NCBI GenBank assembly: GCA_019639135.1
Contig: JAHBSL010000002.1
Span: 124,001-188,000, forward strand
From: Acidobacteriota bacterium
GTDB taxonomy: Bacteria > Acidobacteriota > Blastocatellia > Pyrinomonadales > Pyrinomonadaceae
Length of the DNA stretch: 64,000 bases
Reading direction: 5' to 3'
The notes under the pieces were generated by a model, which was given only the letters and a program-made list of their open reading frames with translations, had not been told where the DNA came from and made no database searches. A program made the position numbers and the translations under genes. Each line of letters starts with the position of its first letter. Position 1 is the first letter of the stretch. Of the stretch, positions 9,405 to 18,829 are shown piece by piece.

Positions 9405-10373
9405 ATGAGATTTTCTCGTTTAGGGGTAATTGTATTTTTAGGTGCGCTGGTCGCTGTTTCAACCGGCTGCGAGGCTTACAATCGAATCCTCTCGCGTAAG
9501 GACGTGGTTGACGGTTCAACGGCTTATAAAGAGCGGAAATTTGCCGAGGCCGAACGCCTCTTCCGCCTGGCCGCTGCCCGCGACCCCGAAGGAAAGACGG
9601 AAGAAGGCAGAATAGCCCAGCTTTTCCTCGCCCGGACGATCCACTCGATGTACATCGGTGACCGTCAGAATAAACCGCTTGCCGAAAAGGCCATCGAGGA
9701 ATACAAGAAGGCCCTCGCCAATGATCCGAACGAGCAAAGTGCCTACAAGGCGGTCGCCAGCCTGCTCGATACCCCGGAAAGGCAGGCAGAATGGCGTGCC
9801 TGGGTGACCGAGCGTGCTAACAACGAGGGGCTTACACCACAGAACCGTGCTGAGGCCTTGTCCTCGCTCGCTGCCCGCGAAAATACCTGTGCCAATGAGA
9901 TCACCGATACCGAGGCTACCAAGAAGCCCGGTAAACGTGACGGCCAGGACGTCTTCATTTTCGTCAAGCCCGAGAAGCCCGAAGACCTCGAACGCCTCAA
10001 GAAGTGCGTTGCCGATGGTATGGCTCATGCGGATAAGGCCATCGGACTCGAACCGCCGGATGTCGAAGCCGTTAAGAATCTTGATCTCACTGCGCTTCCG
10101 CTCGCCGATCTTAATGCCAAGCACGAATTGGTAAAGGTCTTTGAATCCGCCCGGTCTTATAAGGCTGCGATGCTGAACCAGGCCGCTCGTCTGGCTGAGA
10201 TGGAGGGCCGCGAAGATGATGCCCGTCGTCTTCGAGCCGAGACTGCTGCGGCACGTACCAGGTTCAACGAATTGTCCGAACTGAACAAGTCGATCCAGAC
10301 CGAAAAGGACCGCCGTATTGCCGTCGAGCGTGAGGCTGAGAATTCTAACGCAAATGCGAAAGCCGGCAGCTAA
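9405..10373 (+). CDS. Exported TPR-type lipoprotein
   Basis: A 322-aa protein. The ATG at 9405 has GGAG at 9395-9398, and the sequence then gives a clean lipoprotein signal peptide with lipobox VSTGC; an in-frame ATG at 9393 is less likely because it overlaps that site. Residues about 35-110 hold TPR-like helical pairs (AYKERKFAEAERLFRLAA, LAEKAIEEYKKALANDPNE). The C terminus is charged, helical and ends in an Asn/Ala-rich tail. Located behind the ExbBD genes, it may assist outer-membrane transport, but no specific function is evident. Confidence 0.75.
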   Translation: MRFSRLGVIVFLGALVAVSTGCEAYNRILSRKDVVDGSTAYKERKFAEAERLFRLAAARDPEGKTEEGRIAQLFLARTIHSMYIGDRQNKPLAEKAIEEYKKALANDPNEQSAYKAVASLLDTPERQAEWRAWVTERANNEGLTPQNRAEALSSLAARENTCANEITDTEATKKPGKRDGQDVFIFVKPEKPEDLERLKKCVADGMAHADKAIGLEPPDVEAVKNLDLTALPLADLNAKHELVKVFESARSYKAAMLNQAARLAEMEGREDDARRLRAETAAARTRFNELSELNKSIQTEKDRRIAVEREAENSNANAKAGS

Positions 10374-10397
10374 CTTTTTGACAGCGATATATATATT

Positions 10398-10427
10398 AGA
10401 GGCTGGCCGGTTGGCTGGCCTCTTTTC
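10398..10427 (+). terminator. Terminator after the TPR lipoprotein gene
   Basis: AGAGGC (10398-10403) pairs with GCCTCT (10418-10423), extended inward by G-U pairs, and is followed by a T-rich stretch. Confidence 0.7.
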
Positions 10428-10513
10428 TTATCCTATCCCTGTCCGGTTACGTAGCCGGAGAACTCTGGTATAAACACACCCTATAGCTATAGAATGGTTA
10501 TAAGGGTTTTCTT

Positions 10514-12724
10514 ATGATCCGTATCGATGACGTAATCGAAAAGGTAGAGCAAAACCGCCCGAACTCGAATATCGATCTGATCCGGCGTGCTTATCTTTTT
10601 TCCGCGCTTCATCATAAAGGCCAAACGCGTGCCTCGGGCGAACCCTATCTTGTTCATCCGCTCGCGGTTGCGAAGATCCTCGCCGATCTCCGGCTGGACG
10701 AGACGAGTGTTGCGACCGGCCTCCTCCACGACGTCGTCGAAGATACGCTCGTCGATCTTGACACCATTCGCAGCTATTTCGGCGACGAGATCACATCGCT
10801 GGTCGATGGATTGACAAAGATCGCCCAGATCAGCAATCTTTCAAAAGAGAAACAGCAGGCTGAGAACGTCCGGAAGATGGTACTTGCGATGGTTACGGAC
10901 GTCCGCGTCGTTCTTATAAAGCTGGCCGATCGCCTCCACAACATGCGAACGATGCAGTTTCTCAAGCCCGAAAAGCGGGCCCGCATCGCCCAGGAAACGC
11001 TCGACATCTATGCCCCGATCGCACACCGGCTCGGTATGGGTAAGATCCGCGGTGAACTCGAGGACCTTTCGTTCCAGAATCTATATCCTGCCGAGTACGA
11101 AAGGCTCTCGAAAGAGGTCGAATCGCGCCGCTCCGAGCTCGAGGCTGCATTGACCCGCATCACCGCCACCATCGAGACGCGGCTTAAAGAGAACGATGTT
11201 CCGTACATAGAAGTGCAGGGTCGCGTCAAGCGGCTATATTCGCTCTGGAAAAAGCTCAAAAAGCAAAAGATCGTGATCGAGCAGGTCTATGACCTGATCG
11301 CCGCCCGCATTATCACCGAAAACGAACGTAAGTACTGTTATCTTGCCCTCAGTGTCATCCACGATACCTGGACTCCGGTGCCCGAGCGATTCAAGGATTG
11401 GATCGCCATACCGCGGGATAATCTTTATCAGTCGCTCCACACATCCGTCATCGGTGACGGCGGCCAACCCTTCGAGGTCCAGATCCGCACGCAGGACATG
11501 CACCAGATCGCCGAGGAAGGCGTCGCCGCCCATTGGAAATACAAGGAAAAGCGGCTTGGCTCTGCCGAGGACGACGAGAACCTGGAGGAACTCCGCCGAA
11601 CGGTTGAGAAACTCCTTTTGCCGCTCGTCGAAACTAATAACGAGAATCCCGATTCCGAGGACTTTATCGAGTCGCTCAAGCTCGACCTTTTTCCAAAGGA
11701 CGTTTACGCCTTTACACCGATGGGCAAGGTCATCCAGCTTCCGCGCGGAGCAACCCCTCTCGATTTTGCCTATGCGATCCACTCCGAGGTCGGCGATACC
11801 TGCACCGGTGCTAAGATCAACAGCCGCATAGTACCGCTGAAGACAGAACTTCAAAACGGCGACGTCGTCGAGATAATGACCACTTCGAGCTCAAGACCCT
11901 CACGCGATTGGCTCAATTATGTTGTAACCTCAAAGGCCCGAAACCGGATACGCCATTTCATAACCGAGCAGCAGCGGTCCGAATCTATCGATCTCGGCCG
12001 CAAGTTGCTTGAGAAAGAAGCTGACCGCTTCCGCCTCTCACCCAAAAAGCTCATCGGTAATGACGACGAGATGAAGCGTATCGCCAATGAATACGGCCTT
12101 GGCCGGCCCGAGGACCTTCTCGCCTCGATCGGCTACGGCAAGACCCTTCCGCGGAACGTTTTGGCGAAGTATCTCGGGCCCGAGAAGTTTGCCGAACTCG
12201 ACCCGGATAAGCGAAAGGAAACGCGGCTCGAGACCGGAATGCGGGCCGTCAAAAAGTTCATCGGGCTGGGCGAGGACGCGATCGTTGTAAAGGGCGTCGA
12301 TAATTTGCTTACGACTCGTGCCCGCTGCTGCAACCCCATCCGCGGCGAGGAGATAATCGGATACATTTCGCTCGGTAAGGGCATTGTCGTTCACAACAAA
12401 CGCTGTAAGAACGTCAAGCAGTTAATGGTCAACCGCGAGCGGATCGTCGAGGTAGAGTGGGCAAAGATCGAGAAAGAAGAGATCCAGTCCGTTCGTCTTC
12501 TTGTCACCACCGAGAACCGCACCGGTATGCTCGCCGGAATCACAAACGCCATCGCCGAGATCAAGACCGGCATCCGCGATGCCTCCGCAAGCGTCTCCCG
12601 CGACGATCAGGGCTTGATCGAAGTAACGGTCGAGGTGTTCGATAAACGACATCTTGACCGCGTTATCTCATCGGTCGAAGGCGTCCCCGGCGTACTTGCG
12701 GTGGAAAGGATGAACGCGACCTGA
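10514..12724 (+). CDS. rel: Bifunctional (p)ppGpp synthetase/hydrolase, RelA/SpoT family
   Basis: A 736-aa long RSH enzyme that makes and degrades the alarmone (p)ppGpp. Domains in order: HD hydrolase (residues about 25-180, with GLLHDVVEDT intact, so hydrolysis is expected), synthetase (about 225-350, with RFKDWIAIPRDN and YQSLHTSV), TGS (about 395-455, FTPMGKVIQLPRGATPLDFA), a Cys-rich zinc-finger segment (RARCCNPIRGEEIIGY), and a C-terminal ACT domain. Both catalytic domains look complete. It is flanked by terminator-like structures and probably transcribed alone. Confidence 0.96.
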   Translation: MIRIDDVIEKVEQNRPNSNIDLIRRAYLFSALHHKGQTRASGEPYLVHPLAVAKILADLRLDETSVATGLLHDVVEDTLVDLDTIRSYFGDEITSLVDGLTKIAQISNLSKEKQQAENVRKMVLAMVTDVRVVLIKLADRLHNMRTMQFLKPEKRARIAQETLDIYAPIAHRLGMGKIRGELEDLSFQNLYPAEYERLSKEVESRRSELEAALTRITATIETRLKENDVPYIEVQGRVKRLYSLWKKLKKQKIVIEQVYDLIAARIITENERKYCYLALSVIHDTWTPVPERFKDWIAIPRDNLYQSLHTSVIGDGGQPFEVQIRTQDMHQIAEEGVAAHWKYKEKRLGSAEDDENLEELRRTVEKLLLPLVETNNENPDSEDFIESLKLDLFPKDVYAFTPMGKVIQLPRGATPLDFAYAIHSEVGDTCTGAKINSRIVPLKTELQNGDVVEIMTTSSSRPSRDWLNYVVTSKARNRIRHFITEQQRSESIDLGRKLLEKEADRFRLSPKKLIGNDDEMKRIANEYGLGRPEDLLASIGYGKTLPRNVLAKYLGPEKFAELDPDKRKETRLETGMRAVKKFIGLGEDAIVVKGVDNLLTTRARCCNPIRGEEIIGYISLGKGIVVHNKRCKNVKQLMVNRERIVEVEWAKIEKEEIQSVRLLVTTENRTGMLAGITNAIAEIKTGIRDASASVSRDDQGLIEVTVEVFDKRHLDRVISSVEGVPGVLAVERMNAT

Positions 12725-12910
12725 CAAAGTCCTTGCATTCAACCCAAACGAGTGTTAATATTCCGTCACTTATTTTGGTCGTCCCAATTTTCCCCGGGCC
12801 GCTTCTGATTGCTTTTTAGAATAGAAAATTATATCTGGCTTGATTTACCTATTTTTGGGAGTAAGCCGGGCGAAGCATCGCCTGTAAATTTGTTCAAGGA
12901 GATCCATCTG

Positions 12911-14449
12911 ATGAAGCGATTTTTAGCGTTGACGGGGTTGTTGTTTATGGTCGGTGCGATTTGGTTCGTACTGCCGGGTAATACGGTAGAAGGTCAGAAG
13001 GCCGAGGAAAAGATCAAGAAGGCCGAAGGCAAGATACCGAACAGGTACATTGTTGTATTTGAGGAATGGGCCGCCGGAGCCCTCGGCGAAGAGTCGAATG
13101 CAGAAGCTCTTGCGACCGAGTTCGCTCAGGTTTACGAAGGAAAGATCGATCGCGTCTTTAAGTATTCGCTCAACGGCTTTTCGGTCGAAATGAGCCAGAA
13201 ACAGGCCGAGATGATGAGCCGCGATCCGAGGATCAAGTACATCGAGGAAGACTCGGTCGTCTCGATCAATCAGACCGATCAGACAGGTGCGACGTGGGGG
13301 CTTGACCGGATCGATCAAAGAAATCTGCCTCTCAATAACACCTATTCCTACACGGCCACGGGAAGCGGCGTCAACGCCTATATCATCGATACCGGAATAC
13401 GCCGAACGCATGCGGAGTTCGGAACACGGGCCTTCGTCGGGTTCGACTCGATCGGGGATGGTCAGAACTCGAACGACTGCAACGGCCACGGTACGCACGT
13501 TGCCGGGACGGTCGGCGGCGCGACATATGGCGTTGCAAAATCGGTACGCCTTTACGCCGTCAGGGTTCTCAATTGCTCAGGTTCGGGTTCGAACAGCGGC
13601 GTTATCGCCGGTGTCGATTGGGTGACGGCAAATCACGTTAAGCCGGCCGTTGCGAATATGAGCCTCGGCGGCGGCGCGTCCTCGGCACTCGATACTGCGG
13701 TCAATAATTCGATAAATGCCGGTGTGAGTTACGTTGTCGCTGCGGGCAACAGCAATGCGAACGCCTGCAATTATTCACCGGCCCGCGTCGCGAACGCCAT
13801 CACGGTCGGCTCTACCACGAGTTCCGACGCGCGGTCCTCGTTCTCGAATTTCGGTTCGTGTCTTGACATCTTCGCCCCGGGTTCTTCGATCACTTCGGCC
13901 TGGTACACGAGCAACACCGCGACGAACACGATCAGCGGAACATCGATGGCTTCGCCACACGTAGCTGGAGTCGCGGCTCTCTATCTTCAGAATAACCCTG
14001 CGGCAACACCCTCTGCGGTGACGAGCGCTATTATCAACACGTCAACCACCGGTGTGCTGACCGGAATTGGAACCGGCTCGCCGAACAGGCTCGTTTATTC
14101 GCTGCTTTCCGGCACTTCGGAACCACCGCCACCACCGCCAAGCTGCAGCGGCGGAACTTATACAGGCACGCTTTCCGGCACGGGTGCGAACCAGTACCAG
14201 CCGAATGGATCCTATTACCAGAGCACGGTAAGCGGAACGCACACCGGGGCGCTGACCGGACCTTCGAATGCCGATTTCGATCTGTATCTGCAGAAATGGA
14301 GTGGCTCGCGTTGGAATAATGTCGCTAGTTCGCTCGGCACGACATCTACCGAGAACATTTCCTATAACGGAACGGCAGGATATTACCGTTGGCGGATTTA
14401 TTCGTATAGCGGAAGCGGCAGTTACTCGCTCTGTACGACGCGACCATAG
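12911..14449 (+). CDS. Secreted subtilisin-like serine protease (S8, proteinase K type)
   Basis: A 512-aa protein. The ATG at 12911 is chosen because AAGGAG lies at 12897-12902 and a signal peptide follows. An I9-type propeptide (RYIVVFEEW...) precedes the peptidase domain with the complete triad: Asp in YIIDTGIR, His in CNGHGTHVAGT, Ser in SGTSMASPHVAG. A Pro-rich linker leads to a C-terminal pre-peptidase (PPC)-like domain of about 100 residues with two Cys. This is the layout of aqualysin-like extracellular proteases. It is likely exported and self-processed. Confidence 0.93.
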   Translation: MKRFLALTGLLFMVGAIWFVLPGNTVEGQKAEEKIKKAEGKIPNRYIVVFEEWAAGALGEESNAEALATEFAQVYEGKIDRVFKYSLNGFSVEMSQKQAEMMSRDPRIKYIEEDSVVSINQTDQTGATWGLDRIDQRNLPLNNTYSYTATGSGVNAYIIDTGIRRTHAEFGTRAFVGFDSIGDGQNSNDCNGHGTHVAGTVGGATYGVAKSVRLYAVRVLNCSGSGSNSGVIAGVDWVTANHVKPAVANMSLGGGASSALDTAVNNSINAGVSYVVAAGNSNANACNYSPARVANAITVGSTTSSDARSSFSNFGSCLDIFAPGSSITSAWYTSNTATNTISGTSMASPHVAGVAALYLQNNPAATPSAVTSAIINTSTTGVLTGIGTGSPNRLVYSLLSGTSEPPPPPPSCSGGTYTGTLSGTGANQYQPNGSYYQSTVSGTHTGALTGPSNADFDLYLQKWSGSRWNNVASSLGTTSTENISYNGTAGYYRWRIYSYSGSGSYSLCTTRP

Positions 14450-14475
14450 GTTGGCAGGAGCTTTTCGTCTCCTTT

Positions 14476-14505
14476 AGGGCCGGGGCATTCCCGGCCCTTT
14501 CATTT
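14476..14505 (+). terminator. Terminator after the subtilase gene
   Basis: AGGGCCGGG (14476-14484) pairs with CCCGGCCCT (14490-14498), followed by TTCATTT. Confidence 0.8.
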
Positions 14506-14665
14506 ACCGGCAGGAGTGTCCGAAACTTACGGCATAATTCGGGACTCTTGCCAGTTTCAGGGTCGGTCGATGAGCTTCGGATCTCTCGAACTGCACTCCC
14601 GGCTTTGTTTCCTCTACGCAATCTGTTAAAATTCGCCTTTTGCTTTAGGTAAGCAAGCGACGGCT

Positions 14666-15040
14666 ATGAAGGTGATCTCGACAGAAAATGCACCCGGTGC
14701 GATCGGCCCTTATTCGCAGGCCATCGTGGCAAATGGAATGGTCTTTTGTTCGGGCCAGATCCCGATAGATCCGGCGACCGGCGAGTTCGTTTCCGGGGAT
14801 GTGAGCGAGCAGACCGAGCAGGTCTTTAAGAACCTTATTGCAGTACTTGAAGCGGCCGGAGCTTCTCTTGAGAGCGTCGTTAAGACGACCGTCTTTCTCG
14901 CGGATATGAACGATTTTGCTGCGATGAACGAAGTTTACGGCCGCTATTTCGTCACGAACAAGCCGGCACGGGCGACGGTTCAGGCGGCACGGCTGCCGCG
15001 TGATGCCCGGGTTGAGATCGAGTGTATCGCGATGGTTTAG
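14666..15040 (+). CDS. ridA: RidA (YjgF/YER057c) family enamine/imine deaminase
   Basis: A 124-aa RidA. Family motifs are AIGPYSQAI near the start, [11 protein letters not shown], and [21 protein letters not shown] at the C terminus, including the Arg that binds the substrate carboxylate and the final Glu. RidA proteins hydrolyse reactive enamines such as 2-aminoacrylate released by PLP enzymes. Full length and well conserved. It stands alone between a terminator and the convergent rpmB. Confidence 0.95.
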   Translation: MKVISTENAPGAIGPYSQAIVANGMVFCSGQIPIDPATGEFVSGDVSEQTEQVFKNLIAVLEAAGASLESVVKTTVFLADMNDFAAMNEVYGRYFVTNKPARATVQAARLPRDARVEIECIAMV

Positions 15041-15084
15041 TTTGTTTCAGGGAAGCGGCAAGGCCTTGATGCCGTACTGAGGAA

Positions 15085-15118
15085 ACAAGAAAAGCCAAAC
15101 GCCTTTTGAGCGTTTGGC
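15085..15118 (-). terminator. Terminator of rpmB
   Basis: Stem GCCAAACGC (15094-15102) / GCGTTTGGC (15110-15118). Read on the minus strand it is followed by TTTTCTTGTTT, a good intrinsic terminator just downstream of the L28 gene. Confidence 0.8.
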
Positions 15119-15150
15119 AACGTTCCTGAAAAAGCAAGACTCAAAAAGAG

Positions 15151-15345
15151 TTAAGCGGCTTTAATGATCTTTCCAGATTTGATGCAGCGTGTGCAGACCT
15201 TGGCCCGTGCGTTCCCGCCGGCCGGCATCTGAACACGGACGCTCTGAAGATTAGGGTTGAACCGACGACGCGTTTTGTTGTTCGCGTGCGAAACGTTGTT
15301 TCCAAATTGCGGGCCCTTGCCGCATATGTCGCATCTCTGTGCCAT
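15151..15345 (-). CDS. rpmB: 50S ribosomal protein L28
   Basis: A 64-aa L28. The start at 15345 is set by a GGAGG site and the conserved N-terminal [12 protein letters not shown]; an in-frame upstream start would add 24 unrelated residues. Two CxxC pairs (CDIC and CTRC) give the zinc-binding form, and [12 protein letters not shown] is the family core. Divergent from the PpiC-type lipoprotein gene, with which it shares a short promoter region. Confidence 0.97.
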   Translation of the reverse strand: MAQRCDICGKGPQFGNNVSHANNKTRRRFNPNLQSVRVQMPAGGNARAKVCTRCIKSGKIIKAA

Positions 15346-15436
15346 GGTTATCGCCTCCGTAAAAATTGCGGTGGAAAGAGTTTGTAAAAACTCAAAAACA
15401 AGTTTTATAGCAAACAAGGCTCTACATAGTCAAGTA

Positions 15437-16690
15437 ATGAGTGAAAAAGGATATTTCAAAGGAGTACTTTCGAAAGTGCAGATTTCCAAGTTTCGTTTAG
15501 GTTTGGCCGCCGCTGTGGCGGTCACCGGCGTTTTTCTTTCGGCTTGCGGCGGTTCGGGGACGACCTCGGGCACGGGCGGTGACCCCAATGAGGTCGCGGC
15601 CAGGGTAAATGGCAAAGACATCAAGCTGGAAGAGGTCGAAAAGGCGATCAAAGCCCAGTCTCAGGGGGCCGAGGTCAATCTTTCGCCGCTTGAGCTCGCC
15701 TCGGCCCGGCTTCAGGTGCTTGAGCAACTGATCCAGACCGAAGTGATGTTCCAGCGTGCCGAAAAGGAGCAGACCGTTCCGACCGATGAAGAGGTTACGG
15801 CCGAGATGAATAAGCGCCGGACGGCGAGCAACCTCTCCGCCGAGGAGTTCCAGAAGCAGATGACCGCCGCCGGCGAGACAGAGGAAAGCTGGCGACAGAA
15901 CGTCCGCAAGGAAGTGGCACTTCAAAAGCTCCAGGAAAAAATCACCGGCAAGGTCGAAGCTCCGAAGGACAGCGAGATCGAAGCTTTCTTCAACAGCAAC
16001 CGCGAGCAGTTCAAGAACAAGCGCGGAGCACAACTCGCCGCGATCGTCATTGACCCCTCGAACAGCGGCCAGGGCGATACGACCACCAACGACCAGGAAG
16101 CACAGCTTCGCGCCAAGGAGGTCGGCCAACGAGCCTTGAGCGGTGCAGATTTTGCAACGCTCGCCCGCGAGTTCAGCGAGGACTTCGATACGCGTGCCCG
16201 CGGCGGCGACTGGCGTTATTTTACCGAACAAGAGATGCAGCAGGTCTTTGGCCAGGGCGTTGCCGGCTTCGTTATGGGCCAGATGCAGAATGGGCAGATC
16301 ATTCCGCAGGCGATCCCGTTCGAGGGCCGATACCTGATCATCAAGCTGCAGCGTAAGGTCGAAAAGGACGAAGACCGCACGCTTGAGAGCCCCGAAGTTC
16401 GGCCGCAGATAACGCAGCTACTGATCAACGCTCGCAAGAACCTGCTCTGGCAATCGTACATGGCCATTGCGCTCAACGAGGCCCGCATCGAGAATCTGCT
16501 CGCTCGCAAGGTCGTCGATAACCCGAACGAACTGAGCGGTGCACGCAAAGCTCCGGCGGCGACCCCGGTCGATGCCAATTCGAACTCGGCGAACGCCAAC
16601 ACGAACGCCGCTTCGAATACCAACGCTGCTGCCAATGCTCCGGCAAATGCTGCGAACTCCGCACTGGCCAACACGGCAAACGCCAACTAG
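15437..16690 (+). CDS. SurA/PpiC-like peptidyl-prolyl isomerase lipoprotein
   Basis: A 417-aa exported protein with lipobox LSAC near residue 37. A SurA-like helical N domain (residues about 50-190, RVNGKDIKLEEVEKAI, LIQTEVMFQRAEKE) is followed by a parvulin-type isomerase domain (about 195-320, FATLAREFSEDFDTRARGGD). The last 50 residues are an Ala/Asn/Ser low-complexity tail. It probably acts as a periplasmic chaperone for outer-membrane proteins. The start is uncertain: the ATG at 15437 lacks a ribosome site, whereas a GTG at 15476 follows AAAGGAG (15458-15464) and gives a shorter signal peptide. Confidence 0.85.
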   Translation: MSEKGYFKGVLSKVQISKFRLGLAAAVAVTGVFLSACGGSGTTSGTGGDPNEVAARVNGKDIKLEEVEKAIKAQSQGAEVNLSPLELASARLQVLEQLIQTEVMFQRAEKEQTVPTDEEVTAEMNKRRTASNLSAEEFQKQMTAAGETEESWRQNVRKEVALQKLQEKITGKVEAPKDSEIEAFFNSNREQFKNKRGAQLAAIVIDPSNSGQGDTTTNDQEAQLRAKEVGQRALSGADFATLAREFSEDFDTRARGGDWRYFTEQEMQQVFGQGVAGFVMGQMQNGQIIPQAIPFEGRYLIIKLQRKVEKDEDRTLESPEVRPQITQLLINARKNLLWQSYMAIALNEARIENLLARKVVDNPNELSGARKAPAATPVDANSNSANANTNAASNTNAAANAPANAANSALANTANAN

Positions 16691-16743
16691 GCGAACGCCA
16701 ACGCCGGCAAATAACCTCCCGAAAAGGGGCGTTTTACAACAAC

Positions 16744-16794
16744 GCCACGGGGCGGATCGCTTGAGTTTCTTCGCGGTCCGCCCGTGGCATTTCT
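16744..16794 (+). terminator. Terminator after the PpiC-type gene
   Basis: Long stem GCCACGGGGCGGA (16744-16756) / TCCGCCCGTGGC (16777-16788) with one bulged G, followed by ATTTCT. Confidence 0.75.
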
Positions 16795-16803
16795 AGTCTC
16801 ACG

Positions 16804-18753
16804 ATGCTGTTCAGATTCGGCGACATTACAAAAAGCTACGGCGGGACGGAGATCCTCCGCGGCGTCTCTTTCCAGATAAATCCCGGCGAAAAGGTCGGAC
16901 TCGTCGGGCGAAACGGTGCGGGGAAGACGACCGTTTTTCGTTTGCTGACCGGTGCCGAATCGCCGGATACAGGCGAGATCGCAAAGATCAATGGCCTTCG
17001 GCTCGGCCTTCTCGACCAACACGTCGATTTCGCCGCGGGCGAGACGGTGCACACTGCGGCACTCTCGGCGTTCAAAGAGATCCACGACATCGAGGCCGAG
17101 ATGCGGCGGCTCGAAAAGCAGATGGAGACGGACCACTCGGCCGAGACGCTCGACCGCTACGCCGACCTCCAGATCCGCTTTGAACAGGCCGATGGCTTTA
17201 CCTATGCGGCGCGTGCCGAGGCGATCCTCCTCGGTCTCGGCTTTGCCCGTGAGCAGTGGTCGCTTGATACCGGAATTCTCTCCGGCGGGCAGAAGAACCG
17301 TCTCGGTATGGCACGCTTGCTGCTCTCCGGAGCAGATGTTCTCTTGCTTGATGAGCCGACGAACCACCTTGACGTAAACGCCGTCGAATGGCTTGAGGGC
17401 TTTCTCTCGGAATACGACAAAGCATACGTCGTGATCAGCCACGACCGTTATTTCCTTGATCGGACGACCGGCCGCATCATCGAGATCGAGAACGGACGGG
17501 CAGTTAGCTACAAGGGCAACTACTCAAAGTTCCTTGTCGAGCGTGAACTTCGACGCGAGCAGCAGCAGCGGGAATACGAGAACCAGCAGGCTCTTATCAA
17601 CAAAACGCAGGAATTCATTCGCCGCAACATCGAAGGCCAGAAGACCAAGCAGGCAAAATCTCGCCGCAATATGCTTGAGCGAATGGAACGCGTTGAGGCT
17701 GTTATCGCCGACAAGTCCGGAGGCAGCTTTGGCCTAAAGAAGGTCGAACGGACAGGCAATAACGTACTGATGGCCGAAGACCTTACGATCGGATACGGCG
17801 ATAAAGTGCTCGCCGCAGGCATCAATCTCTCGCTCCACCGCGGCGAGGCTCTCGGGATCATCGGAGCGAACGGCACCGGCAAGACGACGTTCCTCAAGAC
17901 GATTCTCGGGCAGATCCGAGAGCTCGATGGAAAATTCATCTGGGGCACCAAGGCCGACATCGGCTACTATGCCCAGAACCTAGACGAACTCCATCCGGCG
18001 AACGAGATAATTCAGGAACTCCGCCGCGTCGATCCGATGGCAGATAATGGAACGCTTCGGTCGTTTCTTGCGCGGTTTCTTTTTGTCGGCGAGGATGTTT
18101 TTAAGCGGGTCGGCGATCTTTCGGGCGGCGAGAAGGGAAGGCTTGCACTCGCAAAACTGATCTATTCACGAAAGAACGTCCTGGTACTCGACGAACCGAC
18201 GAACCACCTCGATATACCGTCACGCGAAGCGCTCGAGGACGCCCTCCGCGAATATGACGGGACGATCATCACCGTCAGCCACGACCGCTTTTTTCTCGAC
18301 AAGATAGCGACGCAGATCCTTGCCTTTGAGACGGACGGCGTTGATTGCTACAGCGGCAACTACACCGAATACCATGATTGGAAACTTGGCAAGCGTCAAA
18401 CGCCCGCTGCCGCCGCGAACGGTGGCCCGGCCGCTTCAGGCGTTTCAAACATTCAGTCCGAAACTGCACACCCGGCAAACGGTTCGACTACTTCAGCCAC
18501 GGCCAAAAGCCCTGAGTCCCGTTTCAGCAAGAACCAGCTTCGCCAGATGCAGCAACGCGTCGCCCGGCTTGAAGAGCTTATCGCCGAAGCCGAAGACCGG
18601 CTCGCCCGCTTTTCGGCCGAGATGTCTGAACCCGCGACGGCCGGCAACGCCGAACGCATCTCCGAACTCGCCCGCCTCATCGCCGAAACCCAGTCCGAGA
18701 TCGAACGCCACACCGCCGAATGGGAGACACTTTCTTTACAACTTAGCGAGTAA
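16804..18753 (+). CDS. ABC-F family ribosome-associated ATPase
   Basis: A 649-aa protein with two ABC cassettes and no membrane domain. The first has GRNGAGKTT and LSGGQKNRLGMARLLL with DEPTNHLD; the second has GANGTGKTTF and LSGGEKGRLALAKLI with DEPTNHLD. The interdomain linker (about residues 225-310) is highly charged and helical, as in ABC-F factors that reach the peptidyl-transferase centre. A C-terminal coiled coil (about 580-645) follows a Ser/Ala/Gly-rich linker, as in Uup-type members. Likely a translation factor or ribosome rescue protein rather than a transporter. Confidence 0.92.
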   Translation: MLFRFGDITKSYGGTEILRGVSFQINPGEKVGLVGRNGAGKTTVFRLLTGAESPDTGEIAKINGLRLGLLDQHVDFAAGETVHTAALSAFKEIHDIEAEMRRLEKQMETDHSAETLDRYADLQIRFEQADGFTYAARAEAILLGLGFAREQWSLDTGILSGGQKNRLGMARLLLSGADVLLLDEPTNHLDVNAVEWLEGFLSEYDKAYVVISHDRYFLDRTTGRIIEIENGRAVSYKGNYSKFLVERELRREQQQREYENQQALINKTQEFIRRNIEGQKTKQAKSRRNMLERMERVEAVIADKSGGSFGLKKVERTGNNVLMAEDLTIGYGDKVLAAGINLSLHRGEALGIIGANGTGKTTFLKTILGQIRELDGKFIWGTKADIGYYAQNLDELHPANEIIQELRRVDPMADNGTLRSFLARFLFVGEDVFKRVGDLSGGEKGRLALAKLIYSRKNVLVLDEPTNHLDIPSREALEDALREYDGTIITVSHDRFFLDKIATQILAFETDGVDCYSGNYTEYHDWKLGKRQTPAAAANGGPAASGVSNIQSETAHPANGSTTSATAKSPESRFSKNQLRQMQQRVARLEELIAEAEDRLARFSAEMSEPATAGNAERISELARLIAETQSEIERHTAEWETLSLQLSE

Positions 18754-18829
18754 AAAAGGAACCGCAGGGACGATCGGCAAGTTGCGGTTCGTTAGTCCCG
18801 AAGGGAAGGTTCGCGTACAGAGTAATCTT

